From: Nocardia acididurans
GTDB taxonomy: Bacteria > Actinomycetota > Actinomycetes > Mycobacteriales > Mycobacteriaceae
Assembly: GCF_016741815.1 (NCBI RefSeq)
Contig: NZ_JAERRJ010000001.1
Location: 496,001 to 560,000, forward strand
DNA length: 64,000 nucleotides
Direction of reading: 5' to 3'
Below are positions 11,401 to 19,593 of this stretch, in pieces (position 1 is the first letter of the stretch; every line of letters begins with the position of its first letter). The position numbers were made by a program, and so were the translations under genes. The notes beneath the pieces are model-generated. The model saw only the letters and a program-made list of their open reading frames with translations, ran no database searches and had not been told where the DNA came from.

Positions 11401-12870
11401 GGCGGCGCGCGCGGGCTGCGGTTCTGGCAGGCCCTGGATGTGAAACTCGACCGCGAGGTCGCTCTCACCTTCGTCGACGCCGATCAGAAGGACGCCGACA
11501 ACTCCGGACACGACGGCCCACAGGCCATCCTGTCCCGCACCCTGCGCCTGGGCCGCATCAACTCACCGGGCCTGGCCCGCGTGCTCGACGTGGTGCGCGG
11601 ATCCTCCGGCGGCATCGTGGTCGCGGAATGGACGCCCGGCCGCTCGCTCAAGGAGATGGCCGAGACCGTCCCGTCGCCCATCGGCGCGGCGCGGGCCATC
11701 CGGGCACTCGCGGCGGCGGCCGAAATGGCGCACCGCGGCGGCGGTTCGCTGTCCATCGACCATCCCGACCGGGTGCGCATCAGCGCCACCGGTGACGCGG
11801 TGCTGGCCTTCCCGGGCACGCTGTCCGACTCCGACGCGCAATCGGACGTGCGCGGGCTCGGCGCCATGCTCTACGCGCTCATCACCGACCACTGGCCGAT
11901 CCGCTCCGGTGGCGTCACCGGCAGCGCGGCCACCGTCGGCGGACTGCCGCTGGCCGATTTCGGGCCGGACGGCACGCCGATCGAACCCCGGCAGATCCGG
12001 CCGGAGGTGCCCTTCGAGATCTCCGCGGTCGCGGTGCGGTCGCTGGAGTCCAACAAGGGCGTGCGCACCGCGGCGACCGTCCAGCATGTGCTGGAACAGG
12101 CATCGGTGGTCGACCAGAAGACCGATTTCATTCCGGTGCTGCGCCTGGGCCAGCGGCCCCCGAGCGCGCCGGACGAAACCCTCGCGGATCCGGAACTGCT
12201 CGCGGCCGAAAAGGAACGCTCGCAGCGGATGATGTGGATCCTGGTCGGTCTGGGCGTGCTCGCGGCGCTCGTCGTCGGCGTGATCATCTGGTGGCTGCTC
12301 AGCGTCTTCGCGCCCGGCAGCTCCGAGGCGCCGCTCAACGAACAGCGCAATATCGGGCTCACCACCTCGCAGACCGTGCCCGCCGAACCCGGTGCGCCCG
12401 AACCGGCTCCGGCGCCCACCACCGCGGGCGGCGTGCCGCTCCCGGTGACCGGGGCGTCGGTGTACTCGCCGGAGGGCACGCCGGACGGCGTCGGTCAGAT
12501 CGGGGCGGTGCTGGACAACAACCCGGCCACCGTCTGGCGCACCGACCAGTACTTCCAGCAGTTCCCGGCACTGAAGAAGGGCGTGGGCGTGCTGGCCACG
12601 CTGGGCAGCCCCAGCAAGGTCAACAAGGTGATCATCGAATCGCCCTCCGCCGGAACACAGGTCGAGATCCGCACCTCACCGACCGCCTCGCCGACCCTCG
12701 ACCAGACCCAGCTGGTCGGGTCGGCGACCCTGAACGACGGCATCACCGAGATCTCGGTGCGGGCCGACCAGCCCGCCCGCTACGTCCTGGTCTGGATCAC
12801 CGGACTGGGCAACAACGGGGGTCAGTTCCAGTCGGCCATCGCCGAACTGCGCTTCGAGGCCGCGCCCTAG
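8455..12870 (+). CDS. murJ: Lipid II flippase MurJ fused to a cytoplasmic pseudokinase
   Basis: A 1471-residue protein. Residues 1 to about 220 are a Pro/Gly-rich cytoplasmic tail, longer than in mycobacteria. The MurJ/MviN transporter (14 predicted spans, starting at NARLVRDSGSIAIATLMSRI) covers about 224-750. A pseudokinase domain lies near 964-1220: it keeps the VAGGRYRLLAGHG fold start but lacks the HRD and DFG motifs. One span follows at 1259-1286, then an extracytoplasmic jelly-roll-like domain to the end. In mycobacteria the phosphorylated pseudokinase of MviN is bound by FhaA, whose gene is also in this window. GTG 8455 overlaps the preceding TGA. Confidence 0.93.
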   Translation: MSEYSGPRPGRPEGGAGRPEGGPEGPGPNARRAPSAPWERGVPPRPRGPQPGARGPQPGPQGPRGGGVPPGGGVPPGAPANPRNPQGVPGRPQSGQPSGPSSMPPRRPAGPPANPAGPESGPMMRRPGPPQTGQPQQPRRPVSGDAGDPERYHWGHPGGSGNRPDGPAPRPTPTGGQRYNTPPFSNPRAGGPASAPVRQAQPLPRKLPSTAEHAAVATAKPESANARLVRDSGSIAIATLMSRITGFGKQLMLLTVLGPAIASAFTVASTLPAMISELLLGAVLTAIVVPTLVRAEKEDADGGAAFVRRLCTAAFTVLGIGTVMALVAAPVLTSLLIDDDGQVSSPLTTALSYLLLPAILLYGMSALLMAILNTHQVFKPGAWAPVLNNLVVLVVLFLYWLLPGEISLDPVQMGEPKLLLLGIGVTCGVIVQVVSLLPAIRREGIDLRPLWGLDARLKQFAGMGAAIILYVLISQVGWMVATNISSGVDVAGPAIYQFAWLLLQLPYGVLGVTLLTAIMPRLSRNAAADDTPAVVDDLGTATRLTMIALVPIVMFLTLAGPQIGSALLSYGRFGAEDAHRLGEAVSWSAFTLIPYSLVLIHLRVFYAREQAWTPTWIILGITGVKIVLSLLTPHLFADDMVVVALGAANGLGFVAGAVIGGWLLHRSLGDLRMTNVGRTISRVALASVAGGAVMLIVDKVLGLHRLTDSFGGIGSIVRVGLTAVVMFGVAFALMRLAGIPEIVAITVALSRKLGITPPAPDLDLDGVPAEELHETTLLPRPDMRAAPYYYRFDPYMDAQTMVLPAIRPDAVDITGTGEFPYPVRQRSASAESGVPGDAGARVRTTSDAGEPGPIHRSSTHQGEGGTRVSDDAAGGVPSADSSVSAGGGLSTDVPPTPDEKSGKAGGTAESAPRPAPGGDDAEPENLPEDEAAGPETGVYEAVSPQMPPMGMSSATTKRVQRGPKLIPGASVAGGRYRLLAGHGGARGLRFWQALDVKLDREVALTFVDADQKDADNSGHDGPQAILSRTLRLGRINSPGLARVLDVVRGSSGGIVVAEWTPGRSLKEMAETVPSPIGAARAIRALAAAAEMAHRGGGSLSIDHPDRVRISATGDAVLAFPGTLSDSDAQSDVRGLGAMLYALITDHWPIRSGGVTGSAATVGGLPLADFGPDGTPIEPRQIRPEVPFEISAVAVRSLESNKGVRTAATVQHVLEQASVVDQKTDFIPVLRLGQRPPSAPDETLADPELLAAEKERSQRMMWILVGLGVLAALVVGVIIWWLLSVFAPGSSEAPLNEQRNIGLTTSQTVPAEPGAPEPAPAPTTAGGVPLPVTGASVYSPEGTPDGVGQIGAVLDNNPATVWRTDQYFQQFPALKKGVGVLATLGSPSKVNKVIIESPSAGTQVEIRTSPTASPTLDQTQLVGSATLNDGITEISVRADQPARYVLVWITGLGNNGGQFQSAIAELRFEAAP

Positions 12871-12953
12871 CAACCGCCGCCGGTGCGACGTATGCCCGGT
12901 TCGATCGGTTCCCTCGAATCGCGAACTGCGGCTTGCACTTTCTGTGTCACACG

Positions 12954-12983
12954 TTGCTGCCCGATCCTCGGCCCCGTTATGAT
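12954..12983 (+). promoter_or_regulatory. Candidate sigma-A-type promoter for sigM
   Basis: TTGCTG at 12954-12959 and TATGAT at 12978-12983 are separated by 18 bases, in the 171-bp gap between murJ and sigM. The predicted transcript would have a leader of about 50 bases before the TTG start codon. This is motif matching only. Confidence 0.45.
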
Positions 12984-13041
12984 CTTGCGGACTCCCGGGC
13001 AGGGAGACTCCCCGATTCGGCCGATCCAGGGGTAGCACATT

Positions 13042-13659
13042 TTGTCTTCTGCGAACGAACATGGGGGAGCACCAGCGCAATTCGCGCAACCCAGGAGCAC
13101 GCGCACCCTCCCGCCGGTACCCGAGCCCTCCGACCGCGATCTGCTCGCCGCCCACGTGAACGGCGAACGGCACGCCTTCGCCGAACTCTTACGCCGGCAC
13201 CGGGATCACCTGTGGCAGACCGCCGTTCGCGCCTCCTACAGCACCGAGGACGCCGCCGACTCACTGCAGGACGCCCTGCTCAGCGCCCACCGCGGCGCGG
13301 CCTCCTTCCGCGGCGACTCCGAGGTCCGCAGCTGGCTGCACCGCATCGTGATCAACGCCTGCCTGGACCGGATCCGCCGCAACAAACTCCGCCAGGCGGT
13401 ACCGTTGTCCGACGAATCGGTGGCCGAACCCGTCTACGCCCGAGACGAATTCGCGGAACTCGAAACCACGCTCGTCGTCGACGCCGCACTCTTCACCCTC
13501 CCCGCCGACCAGCGCACCGCCCTCGTCGCCGTCGAAATGGAAGGCTATTCCGTCGCCGACGCCGCCGCCCTGCTCGGCGTCCCCGAAGGCACCGTGAAGA
13601 GCCGCTGCGCCCGCGGGCGGCGCAAGTTGCTCGAACACTTGAAGAAACCACACCCGTAA
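13042..13659 (+). CDS. sigM: ECF RNA polymerase sigma factor SigM
   Basis: A 205-residue ECF sigma factor. Region 2 includes LLAAHVNGERHAFAELLRRH and DAADSLQDALLSAHRGAASF; SWLHRIVINACLDRIRR is the promoter-melting end of it. Region 4 carries the helix-turn-helix SVADAAALLGVPEGTVKSRC. The wording closely follows M. tuberculosis SigM. The start is TTG 13042, because no ATG or GTG lies in frame upstream of region 2. It is followed 26 bp downstream by its likely anti-sigma factor gene. Members of this type are expected to control envelope or secreted-protein genes. Confidence 0.93.
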   Translation: MSSANEHGGAPAQFAQPRSTRTLPPVPEPSDRDLLAAHVNGERHAFAELLRRHRDHLWQTAVRASYSTEDAADSLQDALLSAHRGAASFRGDSEVRSWLHRIVINACLDRIRRNKLRQAVPLSDESVAEPVYARDEFAELETTLVVDAALFTLPADQRTALVAVEMEGYSVADAAALLGVPEGTVKSRCARGRRKLLEHLKKPHP

Positions 13660-13685
13660 GCCCAGAGTTGACGAGTGGAGGGACG

Positions 13686-14714
13686 ATGAACGACACAGGA
13701 GGACCGATGGCCGCAGGGACACTGCCCCGCCCGCCGTTCTCCGTCGAGCTGCTCGCCGACCTGCACGCCGGAAACCTCCCGGCACAGCAGGCCGCACAGC
13801 TGTGGCCCGAGGTCCGCCGCGACCCCGACGCCATGCGCTACCTCGACTCCCTCGACGAGATGAACACCCGGCTACGCGACCTCGCCCACGACGACCACAT
13901 CGTGCACGCCATGCCCGACGACGTGTTCGCCCGGCTCGAAGGCTTCCTCGACGCCCTCGTCAGCAGCGCCGAGGACGACTCCACCGAACGCGTCGGCCCC
14001 CGCGCCACCCCGCCCGCCACCCGGGCACTCACCACCACCGACCCGAACGAGGTCACCCACCGCATCCCGCCCGGCGACGTCGAAGCCACCGACCGCGTCG
14101 ACCCCGGCGCCCACGCCCGCCGCATGGCCACCGTGCACCAGCTGCGCACCCGCGACCAGGCCGCCCAGCACGGGCCGGCCGCCACCGCACCCATGCCGGC
14201 GCTGCGACCGTCCATCTTCGACACCGGCCGCCTCGACCCCCGCGACATCGCCGGCCCCGAACCCGAGATCGACGACGAACCCACCCCGCCGCGGCCGATG
14301 GAACGCATGTCGAACCGCATGCGCTGGCTCACCGCCGCCGCGGCCACCGTCGCCGTCCTGGCCGGTGGCGTGGTCGCCGTCGACGCCGTCCGCGGGCGCA
14401 CGGTGTCACCGGAGGGCAAGCCCGTCGCCGCGATCCCGCTCGACGCCTCCATGCCGTCCTCGGTGATCCTCGGGGCCATGGGCAAACACGAGATCAGCGG
14501 GCCGCTGGCCAAGGGCGACGCCCTCATCGGCTGCCTCACGGCCGCCGGGCTCAACCGCACCCAGCTCGGCGCGCGCAGCGTCACCTTCAACGGCCAGGAG
14601 GCCGTGCTCGTCCTGCTGCCCGGGGCCACACCGCCCGGCATCACCGCCGTCGTCCTCGGCAACGCCTGCACTCCGGACAACCCGCAGGTACTCGCCACCG
14701 TCGACATACAGTGA
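13686..14714 (+). CDS. rsmA: Anti-sigma-M factor, membrane-anchored
   Basis: A 342-residue protein. The N-terminal segment (FSVELLADLHAGNLPAQQAA, residues about 18-37) resembles a zinc-less anti-sigma domain, and an acidic, Pro/Thr-rich linker follows. One membrane span, WLTAAAATVAVLAGGVVAVDAV, lies near 213-235, and an extracytoplasmic C-terminal domain ends the protein. It has a GGAGGGA ribosome site 3 bases before ATG 13686. Position directly after sigM equals Rv3912 (RsmA). The predicted role is to hold SigM at the membrane until a signal releases it. It is longer than the mycobacterial version because of the linker. Confidence 0.82.
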   Translation: MNDTGGPMAAGTLPRPPFSVELLADLHAGNLPAQQAAQLWPEVRRDPDAMRYLDSLDEMNTRLRDLAHDDHIVHAMPDDVFARLEGFLDALVSSAEDDSTERVGPRATPPATRALTTTDPNEVTHRIPPGDVEATDRVDPGAHARRMATVHQLRTRDQAAQHGPAATAPMPALRPSIFDTGRLDPRDIAGPEPEIDDEPTPPRPMERMSNRMRWLTAAAATVAVLAGGVVAVDAVRGRTVSPEGKPVAAIPLDASMPSSVILGAMGKHEISGPLAKGDALIGCLTAAGLNRTQLGARSVTFNGQEAVLVLLPGATPPGITAVVLGNACTPDNPQVLATVDIQ

Positions 14715-14759
14715 CGCAGACGACAACCCGGACAGCAGCGGTACAGCCCACGAAGGCCG

Positions 14760-14787
14760 GGGAATGACAGCGTTTACGCTGTGGTTG
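14760..14787 (+). promoter_or_regulatory. Candidate SigH-type ECF promoter for trxB-trxA
   Basis: GGGAAT at 14760-14765 and GTTG at 14784-14787 are 18 bases apart, which fits the GGAAT/GTT promoter pattern used by oxidative-stress ECF factors such as mycobacterial SigH at thioredoxin genes. The spacer contains the inverted repeat ACAGCG-ttta-CGCTGT. No such sigma factor is in the window, so this rests on motif and target gene only. Confidence 0.4.
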
Positions 14788-14825
14788 ACCGACATGCTCG
14801 TTTCACAACTGCCTCGGAGGGCCCA

Positions 14826-15806
14826 TTGAGTACGCCTCGCGACCTGATCATCGTCGGTTCCGGTCCGGCCGGCTACACGGCTGCCGTCTACGCCGCCCGC
14901 GCGGAACTGCAGCCGCTGCTCTTCGAAGGCACCCAGTTCGGCGGCGCCCTCATGACCACCACCGAGGTCGAGAACTTCCCCGGCTTCCGCGAGGGCATCA
15001 TGGGCCCCGACCTCATGGAGGAGATGCGCGAGCAGGCCAAGCGGTTCGGCACCGACATCCGCACCGAGGACGTCGAGGAACTCGACCTCACCGGAACCAT
15101 CAAGAAGGTCACCGTCGGCGGCGAGGTCTTCGAGGCCTACGCCGTGATCCTCGCCATGGGATCGGCCGCCCGCTACCTGAACGTGCCCGGTGAGCAGAAC
15201 TTCCTCGGCCGCGGCGTCAGCGCCTGCGCCACCTGCGACGGCTTCTTCTTCAAGGGCCAGGACATCGTCGTGGTCGGCGGCGGCGACTCCGCCATGGAGG
15301 AGGCCACCTTCCTCACCAAGTTCGCGTCCTCGGTCACCATCGTGCACCGCCGCGAGGAGTTCCGCGCCTCCCGCATCATGCTCGAGCGCGCCAAGAACAA
15401 CGACAAGATCCGATTCGTCCTGAACTCGGAAGTCGTTGAGGTACACGGGGATACGGCCGTCACCAGCCTCACCCTGCGCGACACCCGCACCGGCGAGACC
15501 TCCGAACTCGCCGCCACCGGACTGTTCGTCGCCATCGGCCACGACCCGCGCAGCGAACTCGTGCGCGGCCAGGTGGAACTCGACGGCGAAGGCTACGTGC
15601 GCGTCGAAGGCCAGTCCACCTACACCTCGCTGCCCGGCGTCTTCGCCGCGGGCGACCTCGTCGACCACACCTACCGGCAGGCCATCACCGCCGCCGGCAC
15701 CGGCTGCCGCGCCGCCATCGACGCCGAACGCTGGCTCGCCGAGCAGGGCGACATCACCACGAACACTCTCGAACACGCCGGTCAGCCGGTGGAAGTTGCC
15801 AACTGA
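14826..15806 (+). CDS. trxB: Thioredoxin reductase
   Basis: A 326-residue low-molecular-weight thioredoxin reductase. The FAD site GSGPAG is at residues 11-16, the redox-active C134-A-T-C137 pair is present, and the NADPH-binding [10 protein letters not shown] follows. The C-terminal FAD segment is [10 protein letters not shown]. It moves electrons from NADPH to the thioredoxin encoded next door, in the cytoplasm. TTG 14826 is preferred as start: GGAGGG lies 5 bases upstream and the FAD motif then falls at its usual distance. GTG 14781 would add 15 residues. It is 14 bp from trxA. Confidence 0.96.
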   Translation: MSTPRDLIIVGSGPAGYTAAVYAARAELQPLLFEGTQFGGALMTTTEVENFPGFREGIMGPDLMEEMREQAKRFGTDIRTEDVEELDLTGTIKKVTVGGEVFEAYAVILAMGSAARYLNVPGEQNFLGRGVSACATCDGFFFKGQDIVVVGGGDSAMEEATFLTKFASSVTIVHRREEFRASRIMLERAKNNDKIRFVLNSEVVEVHGDTAVTSLTLRDTRTGETSELAATGLFVAIGHDPRSELVRGQVELDGEGYVRVEGQSTYTSLPGVFAAGDLVDHTYRQAITAAGTGCRAAIDAERWLAEQGDITTNTLEHAGQPVEVAN

Positions 15807-15820
15807 GTAGGAGCACGACC

Positions 15821-16165
15821 ATGACAGACGCCAAGACCTCCGCCTTGAAGACCGTCACCGACGCCAGCTTCGCGGACGACGTCCTCGTCGCCTCGGGTGA
15901 CAAGCCCGTACTGGTCGACTTCTGGGCAGCCTGGTGCGGTCCGTGCAAGATGGTCGCCCCCGTGCTGGAGGAGATCGCGGCCACCAACGGCGACAAGATC
16001 ACCATCGCCAAGGTGGACGCCGACGCCAATCCGGAGACCTCGAAGACGTACGGCATCCTGTCGTTGCCTACCATGGTCCTGTTCCAAGGGGGCAAGGAAA
16101 CCAAGCGGATCGTCGGCGCAAAGGGTAAAGCGGCCCTCTTGCGCGAACTGCAAGAAGTTCTTTAA
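15821..16165 (+). CDS. trxA: Thioredoxin
   Basis: A 114-residue thioredoxin with the WCGPC active site (C39, C42), the buried charged residue in VLVDFWA, and the cis-proline segment SLPTMVLF. It is reduced by the TrxB encoded just upstream and donates electrons to cytoplasmic disulfides. It corresponds to mycobacterial TrxC at this locus. ATG 15821 is preceded by TAGGAG. Length is normal for the family. Confidence 0.97.
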   Translation: MTDAKTSALKTVTDASFADDVLVASGDKPVLVDFWAAWCGPCKMVAPVLEEIAATNGDKITIAKVDADANPETSKTYGILSLPTMVLFQGGKETKRIVGAKGKAALLRELQEVL

Positions 16166-16307
16166 CGACTCGCCGTAGGATGCCTGCACTCGACAGTTGC
16201 CGAAATTCGGTCCGGGTCTGAAACAATCAGCTCACGCCCCGGTCGCGCGTGTGTGAACACACGCGCGAATGGGTACCCGGGTTGGCGGAAGGAAAGGGCT
16301 CTCACGC

Positions 16308-17501
16308 ATGCACCGACTTCGTCACGGCGATACAGGACCAGCCGTAGCAGAGGTTCGGAGCACCCTCGCATCCCTCGGATTCCTGCACATGCACCCCAAT
16401 ACCGAACCCGGTAGCAACGGGGAGTACTGGAAGGACTCCGACGCCACCTTCGACCACGACCTCGACTCCGCGGTGCGCGCCTTCCAGCAGCACCGCGGAC
16501 TCCTGGTCGACGGCGTCGTCGGACCGGCCACCTACCGGGCGCTCAAAGAGGCTTCCTACCGACTCGGCGCACGAACCCTCATCTACCAGCTGTCCGCACC
16601 GCTGTACGGCGACGACGTCGCCACCCTGCAGCGGCGACTGCAGGACCTGGGCTTCTACGTCCACCGCGTGGACGGCTACTTCGGGCCGCACACCCACGAC
16701 GCGCTGACCTCGTTCCAGCGTGAGATCGGACTCTCCTCCGACGGCATCTGCGGACCCGACACCCTGCGCTCGCTCGACCTGCTCGGCGCGCGCGTCACCG
16801 GCGGCAACCCGCACCGCATCGCCGAGGAAGAAGTCGTGCACCGCGCCGGGCCACAGCTCACCGGCAAGCGCATCGTCATCGACCCGGGCCTGGGCGGGCC
16901 GGACAAGGGCGCGCCCGTACCCACCGAATTCGGTGACGTGTACGAATCCGAGATCCTCTGGGACCTCGCCAGCCGGCTCGAAGGACGCATGGCCGCAACG
17001 GGAATGGAAACATTCCTGTCCCGGCCGTGGGGAGCCAACCCGTCGGACGCCGAACGCGCGGAAACCTCCAACACCTTCGACGCCGACCTCATGATCTCGC
17101 TGCGCTGCGCGGCCAATCCGAGCGAATCCGCCAGCGGCGTAGCCAGTTTCCACTTCGGCAACTCGCACGGCTCCACCTCCATGATCGGACAGGTGCTGGC
17201 CGGATTCATCCAGCGCGAGATCGTCGCGCGCACTTCGCTGCAGGACTGCCGCACGCACGCCCGCACCTGGGATCTGCTGCGGCTCACCAAGATGCCGACC
17301 GTCCAGGTCGACATCGGTTACCTCACAAGCGATTACGACGCCTCCGTGCTCACCAACCCGCGCATGCGCGATGTGATCGCCGAAGCGATCCTCATCTCCG
17401 TCAAGCGGCTCTACCTGCTCGGCCAGGACGATCAGCCCACGGGCACATACACTTTCGCCGAACTGCTGGCGGAAGAACTGGCCGCGGCCGACCGCATCTA
17501 G
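16308..17501 (+). CDS. cwlM: CwlM, peptidoglycan-biosynthesis regulator with degenerate amidase_3 domain
   Basis: A 397-residue protein with two peptidoglycan-binding repeats (about 5-83 and 95-160) and an N-acetylmuramoyl-L-alanine amidase-3 domain (about 187-390). The zinc ligand in the usual DPGHGG is replaced (IDPGLGG, L195), and the later His is Arg in SLRCAA, so hydrolase activity is doubtful. There is no signal peptide. In mycobacteria CwlM is a cytoplasmic PknB substrate that activates MurA, and the same role is inferred here. ATG 16308 matches the family N-terminus; an in-frame ATG at 16269 would add 13 residues. Confidence 0.92.
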   Translation: MHRLRHGDTGPAVAEVRSTLASLGFLHMHPNTEPGSNGEYWKDSDATFDHDLDSAVRAFQQHRGLLVDGVVGPATYRALKEASYRLGARTLIYQLSAPLYGDDVATLQRRLQDLGFYVHRVDGYFGPHTHDALTSFQREIGLSSDGICGPDTLRSLDLLGARVTGGNPHRIAEEEVVHRAGPQLTGKRIVIDPGLGGPDKGAPVPTEFGDVYESEILWDLASRLEGRMAATGMETFLSRPWGANPSDAERAETSNTFDADLMISLRCAANPSESASGVASFHFGNSHGSTSMIGQVLAGFIQREIVARTSLQDCRTHARTWDLLRLTKMPTVQVDIGYLTSDYDASVLTNPRMRDVIAEAILISVKRLYLLGQDDQPTGTYTFAELLAEELAAADRI

Positions 17502-17516
17502 GTCCGCGAGAACTCG

Positions 17517-17547
17517 AAAGGCCCTGTCCGATGGACAGGGCCTTTCT
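17517..17547 (+). terminator. Intrinsic terminator after cwlM
   Basis: A 13-bp perfect stem, AAAGGCCCTGTCC paired with GGACAGGGCCTTT around a GAT loop, followed by CT. It lies 15 bp after the cwlM stop, and its symmetric ends mean it could also stop the convergent gene at 17563-18339. Confidence 0.85.
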
Positions 17548-17562
17548 GTTCTGCCTACCCGC

Positions 17563-18339
17563 TCAGAGCGTCAGCACGCGACCCGGGGCGGTCATGGACG
17601 CGGCGGCGAGCAGCTGATCCAGCGCGCGCTCCACATCCTCCTTCCACAGGTGCTCGTGATCGAGCTCCAACCGCAGCCGCGGGAAACGATGATGCGCGGC
17701 AACAACTTTGAAGCCGACCTCCTCCAGGAAGTCCGCATCGATCATGCAGTTCTCCGGCGTGCAGCCCACCGCCGCCGACCCGCCGCCCGGATTCCGCTGC
17801 GGCGTCGGCGCGATCCGCTCCAACAGCATCATCGAACTGAAACCACGATCGGCCATCGCCGTGGTCGGCGGATCCCAGCGCAATCCGAACGCCTCGATAG
17901 CCCGGACACCACGCCGCATCAGATCGGCCACCACGGCCTGAATCAGCTGATGGGCTACATCGTTACCGTCATACGGGAATTCGGACCGCAGCGTGGTCAG
18001 CAGGACCGCGTCCGGGGACACGGGGGAGGTGGGGAACAGTCCCGCCCGCGGCACCACATTCGGCGGCGCGTACAGCGCACACCCCGCCGCCTGGCCCTCG
18101 ACGAGCGCCACCTGCCCGCACGAACCCCATTCGAGCATGACGGTGGAGAGCCAGGCCTCCTTCTCGAAGACCGGGTCACTGAATTCGCGGGAATCCGCCG
18201 CCACCGCCGGATCGATCTCCCAGAACACACACCGCCTGGCATGTGCCGGTAGTTTGTCGAGTCCGCCGAGGGTCAGTGCGGTAACGCTGGTAGACACCGC
18301 TCTGCTCAGCCTCCAGCCGTCCGATTCATCCACACTCAC
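17563..18339 (-). CDS. GNAT-like acetyltransferase, conserved hypothetical
   Basis: A 258-residue protein at the Rv3916c position. VALVEGQAAGCALYAPP, then an Asp/Tyr-rich VAHQLIQAVVADLMRRGVRAIEAFG segment, resembles the beta4-alpha3 core of GNAT acetyltransferases. The family call is moderate and the substrate is unknown. The C-terminal part contains ENCMIDADFLEEVGFKVV, a typical late GNAT element. The start is GTG 18339; a GTG 14 codons later is possible. It is convergent with cwlM and stands upstream of, and parallel to, nothing in an obvious operon. Confidence 0.72.
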   Translation of the reverse strand: MSVDESDGWRLSRAVSTSVTALTLGGLDKLPAHARRCVFWEIDPAVAADSREFSDPVFEKEAWLSTVMLEWGSCGQVALVEGQAAGCALYAPPNVVPRAGLFPTSPVSPDAVLLTTLRSEFPYDGNDVAHQLIQAVVADLMRRGVRAIEAFGLRWDPPTTAMADRGFSSMMLLERIAPTPQRNPGGGSAAVGCTPENCMIDADFLEEVGFKVVAAHHRFPRLRLELDHEHLWKEDVERALDQLLAAASMTAPGRVLTL

Positions 18340-18502
18340 GCCGCATCATCTGCTCGCCCGCAAGGATAAGCGATCAAAGCTATACGCCTCTTCCATGATC
18401 TCAGGGACCCGGGCCCGGCAGCTCACAGGGGGCTGAGAGGTTCCGGAGAAAACTGGCCCGTCACAGTGACGTTTCATCCCGGACCCCCGGGGTGGGGTCG
18501 AA

Positions 18503-19528
18503 TCAGAGCTTCGATTGCTCCATCAGGCTCACAATTCGTTCGAGATCATCGATCGAGCCGAACTCGACAGTGATCTTGCCCTTGCGCTTGCCGAGACTCA
18601 CCGTGACGCGAGTGTCGAACGACTCCGACAGCCGCTCGGCCACATCCTGCAGACCCGGCATCTGAATCGGCTTGCGCTTCGGGGCCGGGGGAGGGGTCGC
18701 CGCATCCGGATTCCGATTCGCCAGTGTGACGGCTTCCTCGGTGGCGCGCACCGACATTCCCTCCGCCACGATGCGCGCGGCAAGAGCCTCCTGTGCCTCG
18801 GCTCCCGCCTCCAGCGCCAGCACCGCACGAGCATGTCCGGCGGAGAGCACTCCGGCGGCCACCCGGCGCTGCACGGGGATCGGAAGTTTCAGCAGGCGAA
18901 GCATATTCGTTACGACCGGACGGGAGCGGCCGATTCGCGAAGCCAGTTCCTCGTGGGTGACATCGAACTCCTCGAGCAGCTGCGCGTAGGCCGCCGCCTC
19001 CTCGAGCGGGTTCAACTGCACGCGATGGATGTTCTCCAGCAACGCATCCCGGAGCATCGAGGTGTCGGCCGTCTCGCGCACGATCGCGGGAATCGCGTCG
19101 AGGCCCGCCTCCTGCGAAGCGCGCCACCGCCGCTCGCCCATGATGAGCTGATAGCGCGGCGCGGGCTCGGACTCGACCTGGCGCACCACGATCGGCTGCA
19201 TGAGGCCGAACTCTTTGATGGAGTGCACCAGTTCGGCGAGCGCCTCTTCTTCGAAGACCTGGCGCGGCTGCTTGGGATTCGGCTCGATCTGCTCCGGCGG
19301 GATCTCCCGGTACACCGCACCGGCATCCACCCCGTCCTCCGGATCGGGGACCCGGTGCAGATAGGCCGACGCCGGCTGCGGGCCGATCGGATCCAGACCG
19401 ATGACGACATTCGCGGCCGCGCTGCCGAGCCCCGGCGTGGCCCCACCGAGCCCCGGTGTGGCCGCCGGCCCGGTCGGGATCAGTGCGGCGAGACCGCGTC
19501 CCAGTCCACCCTTCTTCGCCTGACTCAT
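18503..19528 (-). CDS. parB: Chromosome partitioning protein ParB
   Basis: A 341-residue ParB. The N-terminus ([14 protein letters not shown]) is the actinobacterial ParA-contact motif. The N-terminal nucleotide-binding fold holds [17 protein letters not shown] and the GERRWRA CTPase motif. A central helix-turn-helix ([24 protein letters not shown]) reads parS, and the C-terminal segment is the dimer domain. It clamps around parS near oriC and works with ParA. ATG 19528 has AGAGGGG upstream; the longer start at 19570 is less likely. It lies 65 bp after parA. Confidence 0.95.
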   Translation of the reverse strand: MSQAKKGGLGRGLAALIPTGPAATPGLGGATPGLGSAAANVVIGLDPIGPQPASAYLHRVPDPEDGVDAGAVYREIPPEQIEPNPKQPRQVFEEEALAELVHSIKEFGLMQPIVVRQVESEPAPRYQLIMGERRWRASQEAGLDAIPAIVRETADTSMLRDALLENIHRVQLNPLEEAAAYAQLLEEFDVTHEELASRIGRSRPVVTNMLRLLKLPIPVQRRVAAGVLSAGHARAVLALEAGAEAQEALAARIVAEGMSVRATEEAVTLANRNPDAATPPPAPKRKPIQMPGLQDVAERLSESFDTRVTVSLGKRKGKITVEFGSIDDLERIVSLMEQSKL

Positions 19529-19593
19529 CGGCCTACGACCCCTCTCGTTGTTCACCACACCGGACTCCACTGCACACCGGACTTGAAAATTCG

